In this document: positions 9,427 to 18,342 of the stretch, in pieces
Layout: the number at the start of each line of letters is the position of its first letter
How positions within the stretch are numbered: the stretch's first letter is position 1
Source: Arcobacter nitrofigilis DSM 7299
GTDB taxonomy: Bacteria > Campylobacterota > Campylobacteria > Campylobacterales > Arcobacteraceae
Length of the DNA: 64,000 nt
NCBI RefSeq assembly: GCF_000092245.1
Contig: NC_014166.1
Coordinates: 496,001 to 560,000 of the forward strand
Reading direction: 5' to 3'
Position numbers and translations under genes: made by a program
The notes under the pieces: model-generated
Told to the model about the DNA's origin: nothing
Database searches by the model: none
What the model saw: only the letters and a program-made list of their open reading frames with translations

Positions 9427-9774
9427 TTAAAGAGTAATAAGTGGTGGATGAACGCCAGTACGTCTAAAGGCAAAATGCGTTGAATAGTATGGACATCTTG
9501 GAATAAATTTAAAGTTTGAGATTGCTAGTTTTGTTTTTAATCTAAAGACACAATCACAATAACAAGGTTTTGAATATGCAGCATAAGTTGCAGTGTTTAA
9601 TAAGAGTTCTTCTAAAGGAGGGGACTCTTCTTCATCTTCATCACAAAGACTTGAGTATATAAAAGCAGTTTTTTTAGACCGTACTTCATTATCATTAAGT
9701 TTTTTTGCAGTCGAATATGCAGTGATTGCTGATAATGAAAAGTAGTTTTTTCTAAAACCTTTTAAATGTCTCAA
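9427..9774 (-). CDS. Small Cys-containing protein of unknown function
   Basis: Not recognised. This 115-residue frame opens with TTG at 9772-9774, seven bases after a good AAAGGG site, which favours real translation. It has no membrane segment. Features are a basic start, an acidic cluster CDEDEEESPPLEE in the middle, a KPCYCDC cysteine cluster, and the end FRRTGVHPPLITL, where codons such as GGC and CGT are less AT-biased than in neighbours. It lies upstream of metE in the same orientation and diverges from trmD, so it could be a leader gene for metE. A chance open frame is not excluded. Confidence 0.45.
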   Translation of the reverse strand: MRHLKGFRKNYFSLSAITAYSTAKKLNDNEVRSKKTAFIYSSLCDEDEEESPPLEELLLNTATYAAYSKPCYCDCVFRLKTKLAISNFKFIPRCPYYSTHFAFRRTGVHPPLITL

Positions 9775-9869
9775 ATGTTTTTCCCTTTTAAAAAATAGAA
9801 TATATGTTATTAAAGCTTAATTACAAATAAAAATTATTATGCTAGACTTTCAAAAAAGAAAAGGGGTAA

Positions 9870-9903
9870 CATACTTTTTTAAAGTATGAAAATAATAACT
9901 TGA
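9870..9903 (+). promoter_or_regulatory. Hairpin and five-codon mini-ORF in the trmD leader
   Basis: An 8-bp perfect stem (CATACTTT, 9870-9877, with AAAGTATG, 9881-9888) sits between an AAGGGG (9861-9866) and the trmD start. The right arm ends with an ATG (9886) that opens a mini-ORF of five codons. Its TGA (9901-9903) overlaps the trmD TTG start. The arrangement suggests translational coupling or looping-out of the leader, but this is inference. Confidence 0.4.
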
Positions 9904-10589
9904 AATTTACATTTGTAACACTGTTCCCAAATCTTATTGAGCCTTATTTTTATGACTCAATATTAAAAAGAGCAGTAGAAGATAACTTTATATCATATGA
10001 ATTCTATAATCCAAGAAATTATACAGAAAATAAACATAAAAAGACAGATAAACAAATGGTTGGTGGAGGAGCAGGAATGTTAATGACTCCCCAACCACTT
10101 TTTGATTGTTTGGATGAAATAAAAATCAAAAATCCTGATGCTTATATTATTTTTCCATTAGCTGCTGCAAAACCATTTAATCAAAAAGATGCAAAAAGGT
10201 TAGCAAAGAAAAAAAACATAGTTATTGTAAGTGGAAGGTATGAAGGAATTGATGAAAGAGTTATAGAAAAGTATGCAAATGAAGTATTTAGTATAGGAGA
10301 ATATATACTAACTGGTGGAGAATTACCTTCATTAGTCATGGCAGATGCAATTTCTAGAAATGTTCAAGGTGTACTTGGAAATGCTGACTCTTTAGTAATG
10401 GAAAGTTATGAAAATAATCTTTTAGAAGCTCCATCTTTTACAAAACCTGAAAATTTCCAAAAATTAAGTATAGTTAAAGAATTTTTAAAGGGAAATCATA
10501 GTAAAATTGCCGACTTGAAAAATAATCTGGCTATTTGCAAAACAAAATATTATAGACCAGGTTTAATCACGAATAAAAAAATAAAATAG
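9900..10589 (+). CDS. trmD: tRNA (guanine-N1)-methyltransferase
   Basis: Methylates G37 of tRNAs using SAM through a trefoil-knot SPOUT fold. The 229 residues match TrmD from the first codon ([17 protein letters not shown]). Knot motifs are [28 protein letters not shown] and [23 protein letters not shown]. The start is TTG at 9900-9902 with no normally spaced RBS. rplS lies 56 bp downstream in the usual trmD-rplS order, but rpsP and rimM, which normally precede trmD, are absent. Confidence 0.95.
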   Translation: MKFTFVTLFPNLIEPYFYDSILKRAVEDNFISYEFYNPRNYTENKHKKTDKQMVGGGAGMLMTPQPLFDCLDEIKIKNPDAYIIFPLAAAKPFNQKDAKRLAKKKNIVIVSGRYEGIDERVIEKYANEVFSIGEYILTGGELPSLVMADAISRNVQGVLGNADSLVMESYENNLLEAPSFTKPENFQKLSIVKEFLKGNHSKIADLKNNLAICKTKYYRPGLITNKKIK

Positions 10590-10640
10590 AAGTGTGATAC
10601 CCCACAACTTGCAAATGCGGGCACTTTCACCAAAGGGAAA
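10590..10640 (+). promoter_or_regulatory. Possible structured leader of rplS
   Basis: In the short trmD-rplS gap, AAGTG (10590-10594) can pair with CACTT (10622-10626) and CCC (10600-10602) with GGG (10619-10621), leaving a 5-nt bulge and an inner loop. The segment is less AT-rich than its surroundings and ends at the rplS RBS AAAGGG. This would fit an autogenous L19-type leader; conservation could not be tested here. Confidence 0.4.
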
Positions 10641-10644
10641 TACA

Positions 10645-11001
10645 ATGAAAAATAGATACATTGCGAGCTTTGAAGCAGCGCAAATTGCAGAAAAAGAGAT
10701 TCCTCAATTTAGAGCGGGTGATACTGTTAGACTTGGTATTGAAATTAAAGAGGGTGAGAAAAAAAGAGTTCAATCTTTTGAAGGTATTGTTATTGCTAGA
10801 AGTGCTGAAGGTGTAAGCGCTACTCTTACAGTAAGAAAAATCGGAGCTAACTCAGTTGGTGTTGAAAGAATTTTCCCATTATATTCAGAGTCAATTAAAA
10901 CTTTTGAAGTAATAAGAAGAGGTAGAGTAAGAAGAGCTAAACTTCACTACTTAAGAGGATTAACTGGTAAAAAAGCTAGAATTAAAGAGCTTAAAAAGTA
11001 A
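10645..11001 (+). CDS. rplS: 50S ribosomal protein L19
   Basis: Structural protein of the large subunit at the 30S-50S interface. The 118 residues from [20 protein letters not shown] cover full-length L19, including [31 protein letters not shown] and the basic end [25 protein letters not shown]. The frame is open 17 codons further upstream, but the ATG at 10645 has the AAAGGG RBS and matches the family start. It is followed by a strong terminator. Confidence 0.97.
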   Translation: MKNRYIASFEAAQIAEKEIPQFRAGDTVRLGIEIKEGEKKRVQSFEGIVIARSAEGVSATLTVRKIGANSVGVERIFPLYSESIKTFEVIRRGRVRRAKLHYLRGLTGKKARIKELKK

Positions 11002-11009
11002 TCTTTTAG

Positions 11010-11037
11010 AGTCGAAGTTTTTACTTCGACTTTTTTA
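11010..11037 (+). terminator. Intrinsic terminator after rplS
   Basis: AGTCGAAG (11010-11017) pairs with CTTCGACT (11024-11031) around a 6-nt loop, followed by a run of Ts. It closes the trmD-rplS unit and lies only a few bases before the next start codon. Confidence 0.9.
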
Positions 11038-11042
11038 TTCTT

Positions 11043-11567
11043 ATGATTACTTCAAAAGTCTTAATCCACACAGCCCTTCAACCAGAAGCACAATATTTAA
11101 TCAACTACTATAAACTCAAACAAGACAATTCTATTCAAAATTTCAAACTGTTTTTTAATGATAATATTATTTTAATAGTCTCAGGTATGGGCAAAACTAA
11201 TACTATAGATTCTTTAAAATATGTATTTGAAAACTATAATATTAAAAAAGCTATAAATGTTGGAATTGCAGCATGTTGTGATGAGTCTATTAAGATAGGA
11301 ACTCTATTTTGTACAAATAGATTGTTACCAAATATTAATTTTGCACCAATTATTACAGTTGAGGAACCCCTTGATAGTGATGAAAATTTAGAGACGCTTC
11401 TAGTAGATATGGAAAGTTCATATTTTAAAGAGACTTGTTTAAAATATATAAATGATGTATATGTTTTTAAAGTGGTTTCTGATTATTTAGATGTGACAAT
11501 TCCTAAAAAATCATATGTTATTGATTTGATACAAAAAAGCTTTAAATTGTGGGAAAAATATATATGA
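11043..11567 (+). CDS. Nucleoside phosphorylase/hydrolase-family protein
   Basis: Short (174 aa) member of the MTAN/futalosine hydrolase/purine nucleoside phosphorylase family. Landmarks are KVLIHTALQPEAQYL at the start, IVSGMGKTNTIDSL, NVGIAACCDESIKIGTLF, VDMESSYF (the family VDME motif) and KVVSDYLD with the likely catalytic Asp. Substrate is unknown. Futalosine hydrolase is possible, but the protein is shorter than MqnB or MTAN (about 220-230). The ATG follows the rplS terminator by a few bases and has no clear RBS. It overlaps the downstream radical SAM gene by ATGA, so the two probably act together. Confidence 0.65.
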   Translation: MITSKVLIHTALQPEAQYLINYYKLKQDNSIQNFKLFFNDNIILIVSGMGKTNTIDSLKYVFENYNIKKAINVGIAACCDESIKIGTLFCTNRLLPNINFAPIITVEEPLDSDENLETLLVDMESSYFKETCLKYINDVYVFKVVSDYLDVTIPKKSYVIDLIQKSFKLWEKYI

Positions 11568-12835
11568 GTATAGAAAAATTTAATGAGCATATTACAAAAA
11601 CAAATTATGAAAATCTAAAAGAAAAAAATAAAGTATTTATAAAAGAGGTATATTTAAAATATCTTTTTTCATATCAAGAGTTAAAACAACTAATCGATTT
11701 TGCAATTGATTTTAATATGTGGAATGAAAAAGAGCTTTATGCTGTTTTTGAAGAAGAATACCCTTCAAGAAAAAATGCCTTTAATCATATAAGAAAGATT
11801 TGGGAAGAGTTAAAGTCATCTTCAAACTCATATAAAAGTTTTGATGAAAAAGCTTACGAAAAACCTAGAAGATTCTCTTTTAATGAGATAAAAAAAGAGA
11901 GTGTTGGTCTTGGTTCTTGTCCCGTTGCAAGTGAAAGTACTAGGTGCTGTAATTTACTAACCCTTGATGCTGTTCAATCTTGTGGATTTGATTGTTCTTA
12001 TTGTTCTATTCAATCTTTTTACAATCAAGATAAAATAGGCTTTGATGTAAATTTCAAAGATAATTTAAAAAAACTAAAACTAGACCCAAATTATACTTAT
12101 CATATAGGAACAGGGCAGAGTTCTGATTCTCTTATGTGGGGAAATAAAGATGGGCTTTTAGATGCATTATTTGATTTTGCTAGAAAAAATCAAAATGTTA
12201 TTTTAGAGTTCAAAACAAAATCAAATAATATAAAATATTTTTTGGAAAATGATGTTCCAGCAAATATTATTTGTACTTGGTCTTTAAATACACCAACAAT
12301 CATAAAAAATGAAGAACATTTAACTGCAACATTAGAGCAAAGAGTTGATGCTGCAAAAGCTTTAGCAAATAAAGGTGTAATTGTAGGCTTCCACTTTCAT
12401 CCAATTGTTCATTATGAGAATTATTTAGATGAGTATAAAGAGGTTTTTGATAAATTAATAACTGAATTTAATCCAGATGATGTAGCTTTAGTATCTTTTG
12501 GAACACTGACATTTATAAAACCAGTTATAAATAAAATAAAAAGTAGAGATTTTAAATCAAAAATCTTACAAATGCCCTTTGAAGAGATAAATAAAAAACA
12601 ATCATATCCCTATGAAATTAAAAAAGAGATGTTTAAATTTGCCTATGACTCTTTTAAAGCGTGGCACAATAAGGTATACTTCTATTTATGCATGGAAGAC
12701 CATAAACTTTGGAAAGACTGTTTTGGTTATGAATACTTTTCTAACAATCAAATGGAAGATATGATGAAAATGTCATACTTGAATAAAATTAATCAAAAAA
12801 ATAAAGTTAAGAAAAATGTCAAAAGAGAAAAGTAA
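11564..12835 (+). CDS. Radical SAM protein resembling spore photoproduct lyase
   Basis: The iron-sulphur/SAM motif is SCGFDCSYC with Cys140, Cys144 and Cys147 (C-x3-C-x2-C). Before it lies GSCPVASESTRCCNLLTLDAVQ, reminiscent of the spore photoproduct lyase group. The organism is not a spore former, so DNA repair of that exact lesion is not expected and the real substrate is unknown. The ATG at 11564 (423 aa) with GGGA upstream is preferred over the GTG at 11549. It overlaps the phosphorylase-like gene by 4 bp and the patatin gene by 20 bp. Its 3' end is partly duplicated at 13595-13705. Confidence 0.7.
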   Translation: MSIEKFNEHITKTNYENLKEKNKVFIKEVYLKYLFSYQELKQLIDFAIDFNMWNEKELYAVFEEEYPSRKNAFNHIRKIWEELKSSSNSYKSFDEKAYEKPRRFSFNEIKKESVGLGSCPVASESTRCCNLLTLDAVQSCGFDCSYCSIQSFYNQDKIGFDVNFKDNLKKLKLDPNYTYHIGTGQSSDSLMWGNKDGLLDALFDFARKNQNVILEFKTKSNNIKYFLENDVPANIICTWSLNTPTIIKNEEHLTATLEQRVDAAKALANKGVIVGFHFHPIVHYENYLDEYKEVFDKLITEFNPDDVALVSFGTLTFIKPVINKIKSRDFKSKILQMPFEEINKKQSYPYEIKKEMFKFAYDSFKAWHNKVYFYLCMEDHKLWKDCFGYEYFSNNQMEDMMKMSYLNKINQKNKVKKNVKREK

Positions 12836-13589
12836 ATTAAATGAAAAAGAAATTACTTTAACCTTATCAGGTGGAGGTGTAAGAACAGCTGCATCTCTTG
12901 GAGTAATAAAATACTTAGAAGAAAATAATTTTAAAATAAAGAAGTTATCAGGAACAAGTGGAGGGGCAATAATTGCCTTGCTTTATGCCTATGGCTTTTC
13001 AATAGATGAGATTAAAGAGTTTTTTTTTACAATAAATAAATGGGATTTATTTAGATTTAGATTCAACTCGATTTTAAGTTTAAATAAAGTAGAGAAGAAA
13101 TTAAGAGCTTTTGTTAAAGATAAAGAGATAAAAATACCAGTTGAAATATGTGTAACTAATATTGAAACAGGAAAAGCAGAATATCATAGTAAAAATGATT
13201 TGATAAAATCAACTATAGCCTCTTGTTCTCTTTTACCATATTTCTCATCAGTTGAAATTGATAAAAAACATTATGTAGATGGTGGATATAGTGATAATTT
13301 GCCTAATAAAAATCTTTGCAAAATGAAATGTTTAAATATAAGTGTAAATGTTAATAATTTGCCAAATAAATTTTCTCATAAAAAAGATGCTTTACATAGA
13401 AGATCATTATTTATATTAACTCAAAGTGCTATGAAAAGAGCAAAAAAAAGAGCAGATTATTTTGTGAATATAGATACTATTTCAGAAGTAAAGTTATTTG
13501 ATTTTAAAAGTTTTGATTTTGTTTTAGAAGAGGGATATAAAAAAGCAAATGAAATACTGAATGTAGGAAAATTAAATAAAAATCTATAG
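12816..13589 (+). CDS. Patatin-like phospholipase (RssA type)
   Basis: Probable serine lipase/acyl hydrolase. Oxyanion-hole motif SGGGVR (18-23), nucleophile elbow GTSGG with Ser48, and DGG with catalytic Asp155 are all present, giving a complete Ser-Asp dyad. The 257 residues fit small bacterial patatins; no signal peptide is seen, so it is cytoplasmic or membrane-peripheral. The start lies inside the end of the radical SAM gene. A second copy of that gene's 3' end follows the patatin gene, suggesting insertion between an older radical SAM-znuC pair. Confidence 0.85.
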   Translation: MSKEKSKLNEKEITLTLSGGGVRTAASLGVIKYLEENNFKIKKLSGTSGGAIIALLYAYGFSIDEIKEFFFTINKWDLFRFRFNSILSLNKVEKKLRAFVKDKEIKIPVEICVTNIETGKAEYHSKNDLIKSTIASCSLLPYFSSVEIDKKHYVDGGYSDNLPNKNLCKMKCLNISVNVNNLPNKFSHKKDALHRRSLFILTQSAMKRAKKRADYFVNIDTISEVKLFDFKSFDFVLEEGYKKANEILNVGKLNKNL

Positions 13590-13594
13590 CTTAA

Positions 13595-13705
13595 GAAGAG
13601 TTCCATTACAAGGCTTTTTATGGTATTATTCTAGGTTTAAATAATAATAAAATTGAAGATATGATGAAAATGTCGTATTTAAGAAAAATAAATAAAAGAA
13701 GATAA
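13595..13705 (+). pseudogene. Duplicated 3' remnant of the radical SAM gene
   Basis: Thirty-six codons before a stop read EEFHYKAFYG...NNNKIEDMMKMSYLRKINKRR, resembling the end of the radical SAM protein (FSNNQMEDMMKMSYLNKINQ). The 20 bp at 12755-12774 and 13655-13674 are identical, exactly 900 bp apart. The fragment starts just after an in-frame TAA, has no start of its own, and its stop abuts the znuC ATG. Confidence 0.75.
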
Positions 13706-14452
13706 ATGAATATACTTGAAATAGATAAATTAAGCTTTTCATATGATAAACAAGTTATTCTTGAAGATATAAGTTTAACAATAAAAGAGAATGATTTTTT
13801 AGCAATTATTGGACCTAATGGTGGAGGAAAATCTACTTTATTAAAAGCAATTTTGGGAATAAACAAAGTTAAAAAAGGGAAAATAAAATTTTTAGGTTCT
13901 AAGGTTGAAAAAAATATTTCTACAATAGGGTATGTTCCCCAAAATACAAATGTAAATGTAAATTTTCCAATAAAAGTAATTGAAGTAGTAATGATGGGAC
14001 ATGTTGGACATAAGCGACCATTACTTGGGTATAAAAAAGAAGAGATAGCTTGTGCTATGGGTGCTTTGGAACAAGTTGGTATGCAAGATTTTGCCAATGT
14101 AAAAATTGGAACTCTTTCAGGAGGACAAAGACAAAGGGTAATGATAGCACGTGCACTTTGTGCTCATCCTAAAATTTTACTTTTAGATGAACCAACTGCT
14201 AGTATTGATGTGGATGGACAAAAACAAATTTATGATTTATTAAAACTTTTAAATAAATCAATCACAATAGTTGTTGTTAGTCATGATATTTCGGTTATTT
14301 TAGGTTATGCCTCAAAAGTTGCTCACATAAATAAAAAATTGACTTTCCATGATATCTCAAATAGAAGAAATGATATTCCCAATGCTGATAATCATTTTTG
14401 TGAAGTTGAAATGCTTCAATTATTTGGTACACAAAAGAGTTGTGGATGTTAG
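13706..14452 (+). CDS. znuC: Metal (zinc/manganese) ABC transporter ATPase
   Basis: ATP-hydrolysing subunit of a cluster-9 metal importer. Walker A GPNGGGKST (36-44), signature LSGGQ (137-141), Walker B LLLDEPTASID and the switch-His region VVVSHD are intact in 248 residues. The C-terminus ends QKSCGC, a possible metal-binding tail. It overlaps the permease gene (ATG at 14446) by 7 bp. No periplasmic binding protein is encoded nearby, so zinc specificity is an inference from family resemblance. Confidence 0.85.
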   Translation: MNILEIDKLSFSYDKQVILEDISLTIKENDFLAIIGPNGGGKSTLLKAILGINKVKKGKIKFLGSKVEKNISTIGYVPQNTNVNVNFPIKVIEVVMMGHVGHKRPLLGYKKEEIACAMGALEQVGMQDFANVKIGTLSGGQRQRVMIARALCAHPKILLLDEPTASIDVDGQKQIYDLLKLLNKSITIVVVSHDISVILGYASKVAHINKKLTFHDISNRRNDIPNADNHFCEVEMLQLFGTQKSCGC

Positions 14453-15255
14453 AAGCTCTAAATTATTCATTTATTCAAAATGCAATTATTGCAGGATTGT
14501 TAGTTAGTATTGCTGCTGGAATTATAGGTTCATTGATCGTTGTAAATAGAATGGTGTTTCTAGCAGGTGGAATGGCACACACCTCTTATGGTGGAATAGG
14601 TATTGCTATTTATTTTGGACTTCCTATTTTTTTAGGTGCTACTGTGTTTTCAATTGGAGCTGCTCTTTTAATGTCATATTTAACCCTTTATCAAAGGGAA
14701 AGAATAGATACTTTTATTGGTCTTATTTGGGCTTGTGGTATGGCTATTGGGATTATATTAGTTGATTTAACGCCTGGATATAATGTGGATTTGATGAGTT
14801 ATTTATTTGGAACAATCTTAGCAGTTGGAAGTGATGACTTGATTTTTATGGCAATATTAGTAGCTTTTATAATTGTAGTAGTAAGTCTTTTTTATAGGGA
14901 TATTTTAGCTGTTTCATATGATAGTGAATATGCCTCTTTAAGAGGAATAAATGTAAAAGTATTTTATACCTTGATTTTAGTTTTATCAGCATTAACAGTT
15001 GTGATTGCAATTAAAGTTGTGGGATTGATTTTAGTAATTGCTCTTTTGACAATTCCAATATATATCGCTGAAAAACTATCAAATTCATTATATGGAATGA
15101 TGGTAATATCAGCACTTTTATCTTCACTTTTTACCCTTGTTGGTCTTTATTTGTCTTATACATTTAATTTGACTTCTGGAGCAACTATAATAATTGTAAG
15201 CGCAATGTCACTATTTATGTTTATAATATATAAAAAAATTAGAGTTGGTGCTTAA
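14446..15255 (+). CDS. znuB: Metal ABC transporter permease
   Basis: Inner-membrane partner of the preceding ATPase, ABC-3 family, 269 residues and about eight membrane spans. Typical stretches are [20 protein letters not shown] near the start and [25 protein letters not shown] in the middle. An upstream TTG (14440) is open, but the ATG at 14446 with AAAGAG upstream is preferred. It is followed by dedA with a TAATG overlap, so the run is probably one transcript. Confidence 0.86.
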   Translation: MLEALNYSFIQNAIIAGLLVSIAAGIIGSLIVVNRMVFLAGGMAHTSYGGIGIAIYFGLPIFLGATVFSIGAALLMSYLTLYQRERIDTFIGLIWACGMAIGIILVDLTPGYNVDLMSYLFGTILAVGSDDLIFMAILVAFIIVVVSLFYRDILAVSYDSEYASLRGINVKVFYTLILVLSALTVVIAIKVVGLILVIALLTIPIYIAEKLSNSLYGMMVISALLSSLFTLVGLYLSYTFNLTSGATIIIVSAMSLFMFIIYKKIRVGA

Positions 15256-15863
15256 TGTTACATGAAATAGTTGACTTCATCGTTCAAACAGTTGGAAGTT
15301 TAGGTTATATAGGAATATTTATTATGATGTTTTTAGAAAGCTCTTTTTTCCCTTTTCCTAGTGAAGTAGTTATGGTACCAGCTGGATATTTAGCCTTTCA
15401 AGGTGAGATGAATATGGGTATTGCAATTATTTGTGGAGTATTGGGAAGTTTATCAGGTGCTTTATTTAACTATTACTTAGCTGTAAAATTTGGAAGAAAG
15501 TTTTTAATAAAATATGGGAAATATTTTTTTATAAGTGAAGAAACTATAAACAAAATGGAAAAGTTTTTTAAAGACCATGGGCATATCTCAACTTTTTCAG
15601 GAAGATTAATTCCAGCTGTTCGACAATATATCTCATTCCCAGCAGGTTTAGCAAAAATGAATATCTTTTTATTCTCTTTGTACACTAGTTTAGGTGCTGC
15701 TGTTTGGGTTATAATTTTAGTTTTAGTAGGGTACTTTATAGGAGATAGTCAACTTTTAATTAAAGAGTATTTAAGAGTTATTATTATTGCTATTTTAATA
15801 GTTTTAGCTATAGTTGCATACCTTTATTATAAAAATTTTAAAAGAAAAAGTTTAAACCAATGA
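15255..15863 (+). CDS. DedA-family membrane protein
   Basis: The 202-residue polytopic inner-membrane protein carries the DedA signatures [22 protein letters not shown] near residues 25-46 and [21 protein letters not shown] in the second half. The family includes proton-linked flippases that recycle undecaprenyl phosphate or move phospholipids; which role applies here cannot be told. It overlaps znuB and the following SDR gene by 1 and 4 bp, consistent with an operon. Confidence 0.85.
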   Translation: MLHEIVDFIVQTVGSLGYIGIFIMMFLESSFFPFPSEVVMVPAGYLAFQGEMNMGIAIICGVLGSLSGALFNYYLAVKFGRKFLIKYGKYFFISEETINKMEKFFKDHGHISTFSGRLIPAVRQYISFPAGLAKMNIFLFSLYTSLGAAVWVIILVLVGYFIGDSQLLIKEYLRVIIIAILIVLAIVAYLYYKNFKRKSLNQ

Positions 15864-16495
15864 AAGCAATAGTTACAGGATATAGTTCAGGAATAGGGAA
15901 AGCTATTTCTGATATTTTAGAAAATAATGCTTATGAAGTAATAAAGCTAAAAAGTAGGCTAAATAATTTTGATGCTTTAGAAAAAGAGATAAAATCTTTG
16001 CTTAAAGAAAATGATATTAATATTCTGGTAAATTGTGCAGGTGTTGGTATTTTTAAACCCCATGAAGAGATATCATTAGCTAAAATAAAAGAGTTAATTG
16101 ATGTCAATTTAACAGCACCAATTATTTTATCAAATTTACTCCTTAGAAGTTTGAAAAAAACAAAGGGACATATTATAAATGTAGCTTCAATAGAAGCCAC
16201 AAGACATTCAAAGTTTTCAGCACTTTATACTGCTACTAAATCAGGACTTAGGGATTTTGGTTTAGCACTATTTGAAGAGCTTAGGCGAAGTGATGTTAAA
16301 GTTACAACAATAAATCCAGACCTTACAAAAACAAATTTTTTTGATGATTTTAATTTTGAACCAGGAGATAGTAAAAGTTCATATCTAATAGCTGAAGATA
16401 TTGCAAAAAGTGTATTAGAAATTATAAATTATAATGGTGTTATTACTGATATAACAATTAGGCCTCAAAAACTAGAGATAAAAAAGAAGATTTAA
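15860..16495 (+). CDS. Short-chain dehydrogenase/reductase
   Basis: A 211-residue Rossmann-fold oxidoreductase. The cofactor loop is [11 protein letters not shown] (a TGxxxGIG variant), followed by NCAG and the catalytic YTATK (Tyr-x3-Lys) with a preceding serine in [15 protein letters not shown]. Substrate unknown. The start is an ATGA overlap with dedA; mgtE begins 2 bp after the stop. Confidence 0.82.
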   Translation: MKAIVTGYSSGIGKAISDILENNAYEVIKLKSRLNNFDALEKEIKSLLKENDINILVNCAGVGIFKPHEEISLAKIKELIDVNLTAPIILSNLLLRSLKKTKGHIINVASIEATRHSKFSALYTATKSGLRDFGLALFEELRRSDVKVTTINPDLTKTNFFDDFNFEPGDSKSSYLIAEDIAKSVLEIINYNGVITDITIRPQKLEIKKKI

Positions 16496-16496
16496 T

Positions 16497-17870
16497 ATGA
16501 ATGAAAAAAACATAGAACAGCTTGATCAATTAGTTGAAATACTTAATAGTGAAATATTAGAGTTTAAAACAGATAATAACAATAGCGTTCACCCTTATGA
16601 TATCTCTGAACAACTTTTAAAACTTAGAGATATTGATGAAGATGAATACTCTAAAATGCTTAAAAGAATTCCAAGTGCTCTTCTTGCTGAAGTTTTATCT
16701 GAGATGCCAGATATTGTTCAAGAAGAGATTAGTGATCATATCAGTACTAAAAAAATAGTTGCAATTACATCGAGTATGGATACCGATGATGCAGCTGACT
16801 TTATTCAAAATATTTCTGAAGATAATGAAGAATTAGCTCAAGAGATTTTAGAAAGCTTTGATGACCAAGATAAAGAAGTACTTGAACAACTTATCTCATA
16901 TAGTGATGATGAAGCTGGTGCTTACATGCAAACAGAGCTTTTTAGCGCGAGAGATGATGAAAAAATCGGTGATGCAATAAAAAGACTAAAAGATTTAAAA
17001 GAAATTGGAGAAGTTGATAATATCTGGCATTGTCATATTACAGGCAAAAGAGGAGAATATATAGGCAGTGTTGGACTAGAAGAACTTATTATTTTCGAAC
17101 ATGATATGAAGTTTTCTGATATTCCAAGTGAGAAATTAAGAAATTATAAGATTTCTCATAAAGCTGACTTAAAAGATGTGGTAGAGATGGTTACAAACTA
17201 TAACTTATCTAGTTTGCCTGTTGTGGATAATAGAAATAGACTTATTGGTAGAATTACATCAGATGACGTTTATGACATCATCCAAGATAGTGCAACTGAG
17301 CAAATCTATAACATGGCAGGGGTTAATGATGAAGCAGAGCAAGAAGAGAGCATGTATCAAATCGGAAAGAGTAGAGCGATTTGGTTAGGTGTAAACTTAC
17401 TTACTGCAATCGCTGCTTCTATTGTAATTGGGATGTTTGATGCCACTATTCAATCTCTTGTTGCCTTAGCAGTACTTATGCCAATAGTAGCTTCTATGGG
17501 TGGAAATGCAGGAACTCAAACACTAACCGTAACTGTAAGACAGATGGCTTTAGGTGATATTGAAAATGAAGATGCAAAAAAAACTATAATAAAAGAAGTA
17601 ATAATATCTTTAGTAAATGGTTTACTTTTTGCAGGAGTCATAGGAGTAATTGCATATTTATGGTTTAAACTACCCTTATTAGGGCTTGTTATTGCAATGT
17701 CTATGGTTATTAATTTAATTAGTGCAGGCTTTTTTGGTGCAGTTATACCTTTAACTTTACAAAAATTAAAAATAGACCCAGCAATTGGAAGTACAGTATT
17801 ACTTACAACTGTTACTGATGTTGTTGGCTTTTTTAGTTTCTTAGGACTTGCAACTTTAATACTTCTATAA
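16497..17870 (+). CDS. mgtE: Magnesium transporter MgtE
   Basis: Mg2+ channel of 457 residues with the standard order: acidic helical N domain (LRDIDEDEYSKMLKRIPSALLAEVLSEM), paired CBS domains (about 140-270), plug helix, then five membrane helices including LMPIVASMGGNAGTQTLTVTVRQMALG, which carries the ion-pore motif. No truncation. It ends directly against the convergent ThrE-type gene with no intergenic base, and no terminator is visible between them. Confidence 0.93.
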   Translation: MNEKNIEQLDQLVEILNSEILEFKTDNNNSVHPYDISEQLLKLRDIDEDEYSKMLKRIPSALLAEVLSEMPDIVQEEISDHISTKKIVAITSSMDTDDAADFIQNISEDNEELAQEILESFDDQDKEVLEQLISYSDDEAGAYMQTELFSARDDEKIGDAIKRLKDLKEIGEVDNIWHCHITGKRGEYIGSVGLEELIIFEHDMKFSDIPSEKLRNYKISHKADLKDVVEMVTNYNLSSLPVVDNRNRLIGRITSDDVYDIIQDSATEQIYNMAGVNDEAEQEESMYQIGKSRAIWLGVNLLTAIAASIVIGMFDATIQSLVALAVLMPIVASMGGNAGTQTLTVTVRQMALGDIENEDAKKTIIKEVIISLVNGLLFAGVIGVIAYLWFKLPLLGLVIAMSMVINLISAGFFGAVIPLTLQKLKIDPAIGSTVLLTTVTDVVGFFSFLGLATLILL

Positions 17871-18341
17871 TTAGATTATTGGTCTTTTGTACCTCATGAA
17901 ATATAGTGATGGGAGTGCAAGACCAAAACTAATCGCTCCAATAATAGAGACTGATTTTAATCCATTGTCAATGAATATGGCGATTAATTCAATACTTACT
18001 CCATGGGAATTCATGTCAACTAAACTTATCATTGCTGTAAAAGCATAAGTTCCTGGAATCATAGGAATAATAGAAGCAACAGTATAAATAGGTCTTGGAA
18101 CTAAGTTCTTTTTAGACCAATAAAGTGCAATTATACCAATAATAACAGAAGCTAAAAATGTTGATAATTCTATTGTCAAATGTAAAGTTATAAAAAATTC
18201 TCTACAAGTATAAACAATAGCTCCACCCATAGCACAATATTTTAGTGCCGATTTGGGTACATTAAAAAGCATTGCAAATCCAACAGCTGGAATAGCTGCA
18301 AAAATAGCATGTAAAAAAATATTTTCTAAAGTATCAATCAT
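17871..18341 (-). CDS. ThrE-type threonine/serine exporter, C-terminal half
   Basis: A 156-residue membrane protein of the ThrE C-terminal (DUF3815-like) type, with about five hydrophobic segments and PRPIYTVASIIPMIPGTYAFTAM, typical of that family. Together with the upstream gene it makes the two halves of a ThrE/YjjPB-like exporter, which exports small amino or organic acids in known systems. There is 1 base between the two genes. Confidence 0.8.
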   Translation of the reverse strand: MIDTLENIFLHAIFAAIPAVGFAMLFNVPKSALKYCAMGGAIVYTCREFFITLHLTIELSTFLASVIIGIIALYWSKKNLVPRPIYTVASIIPMIPGTYAFTAMISLVDMNSHGVSIELIAIFIDNGLKSVSIIGAISFGLALPSLYFMRYKRPII

Positions 18342-18342
18342 C

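Noticed and set aside
13618-14097. Minus-strand frame of 159 residues across the znuC start
   Set aside because: It is antisense to znuC with hydrophobic low-complexity translation; the plus-strand ATPase motifs are decisive.
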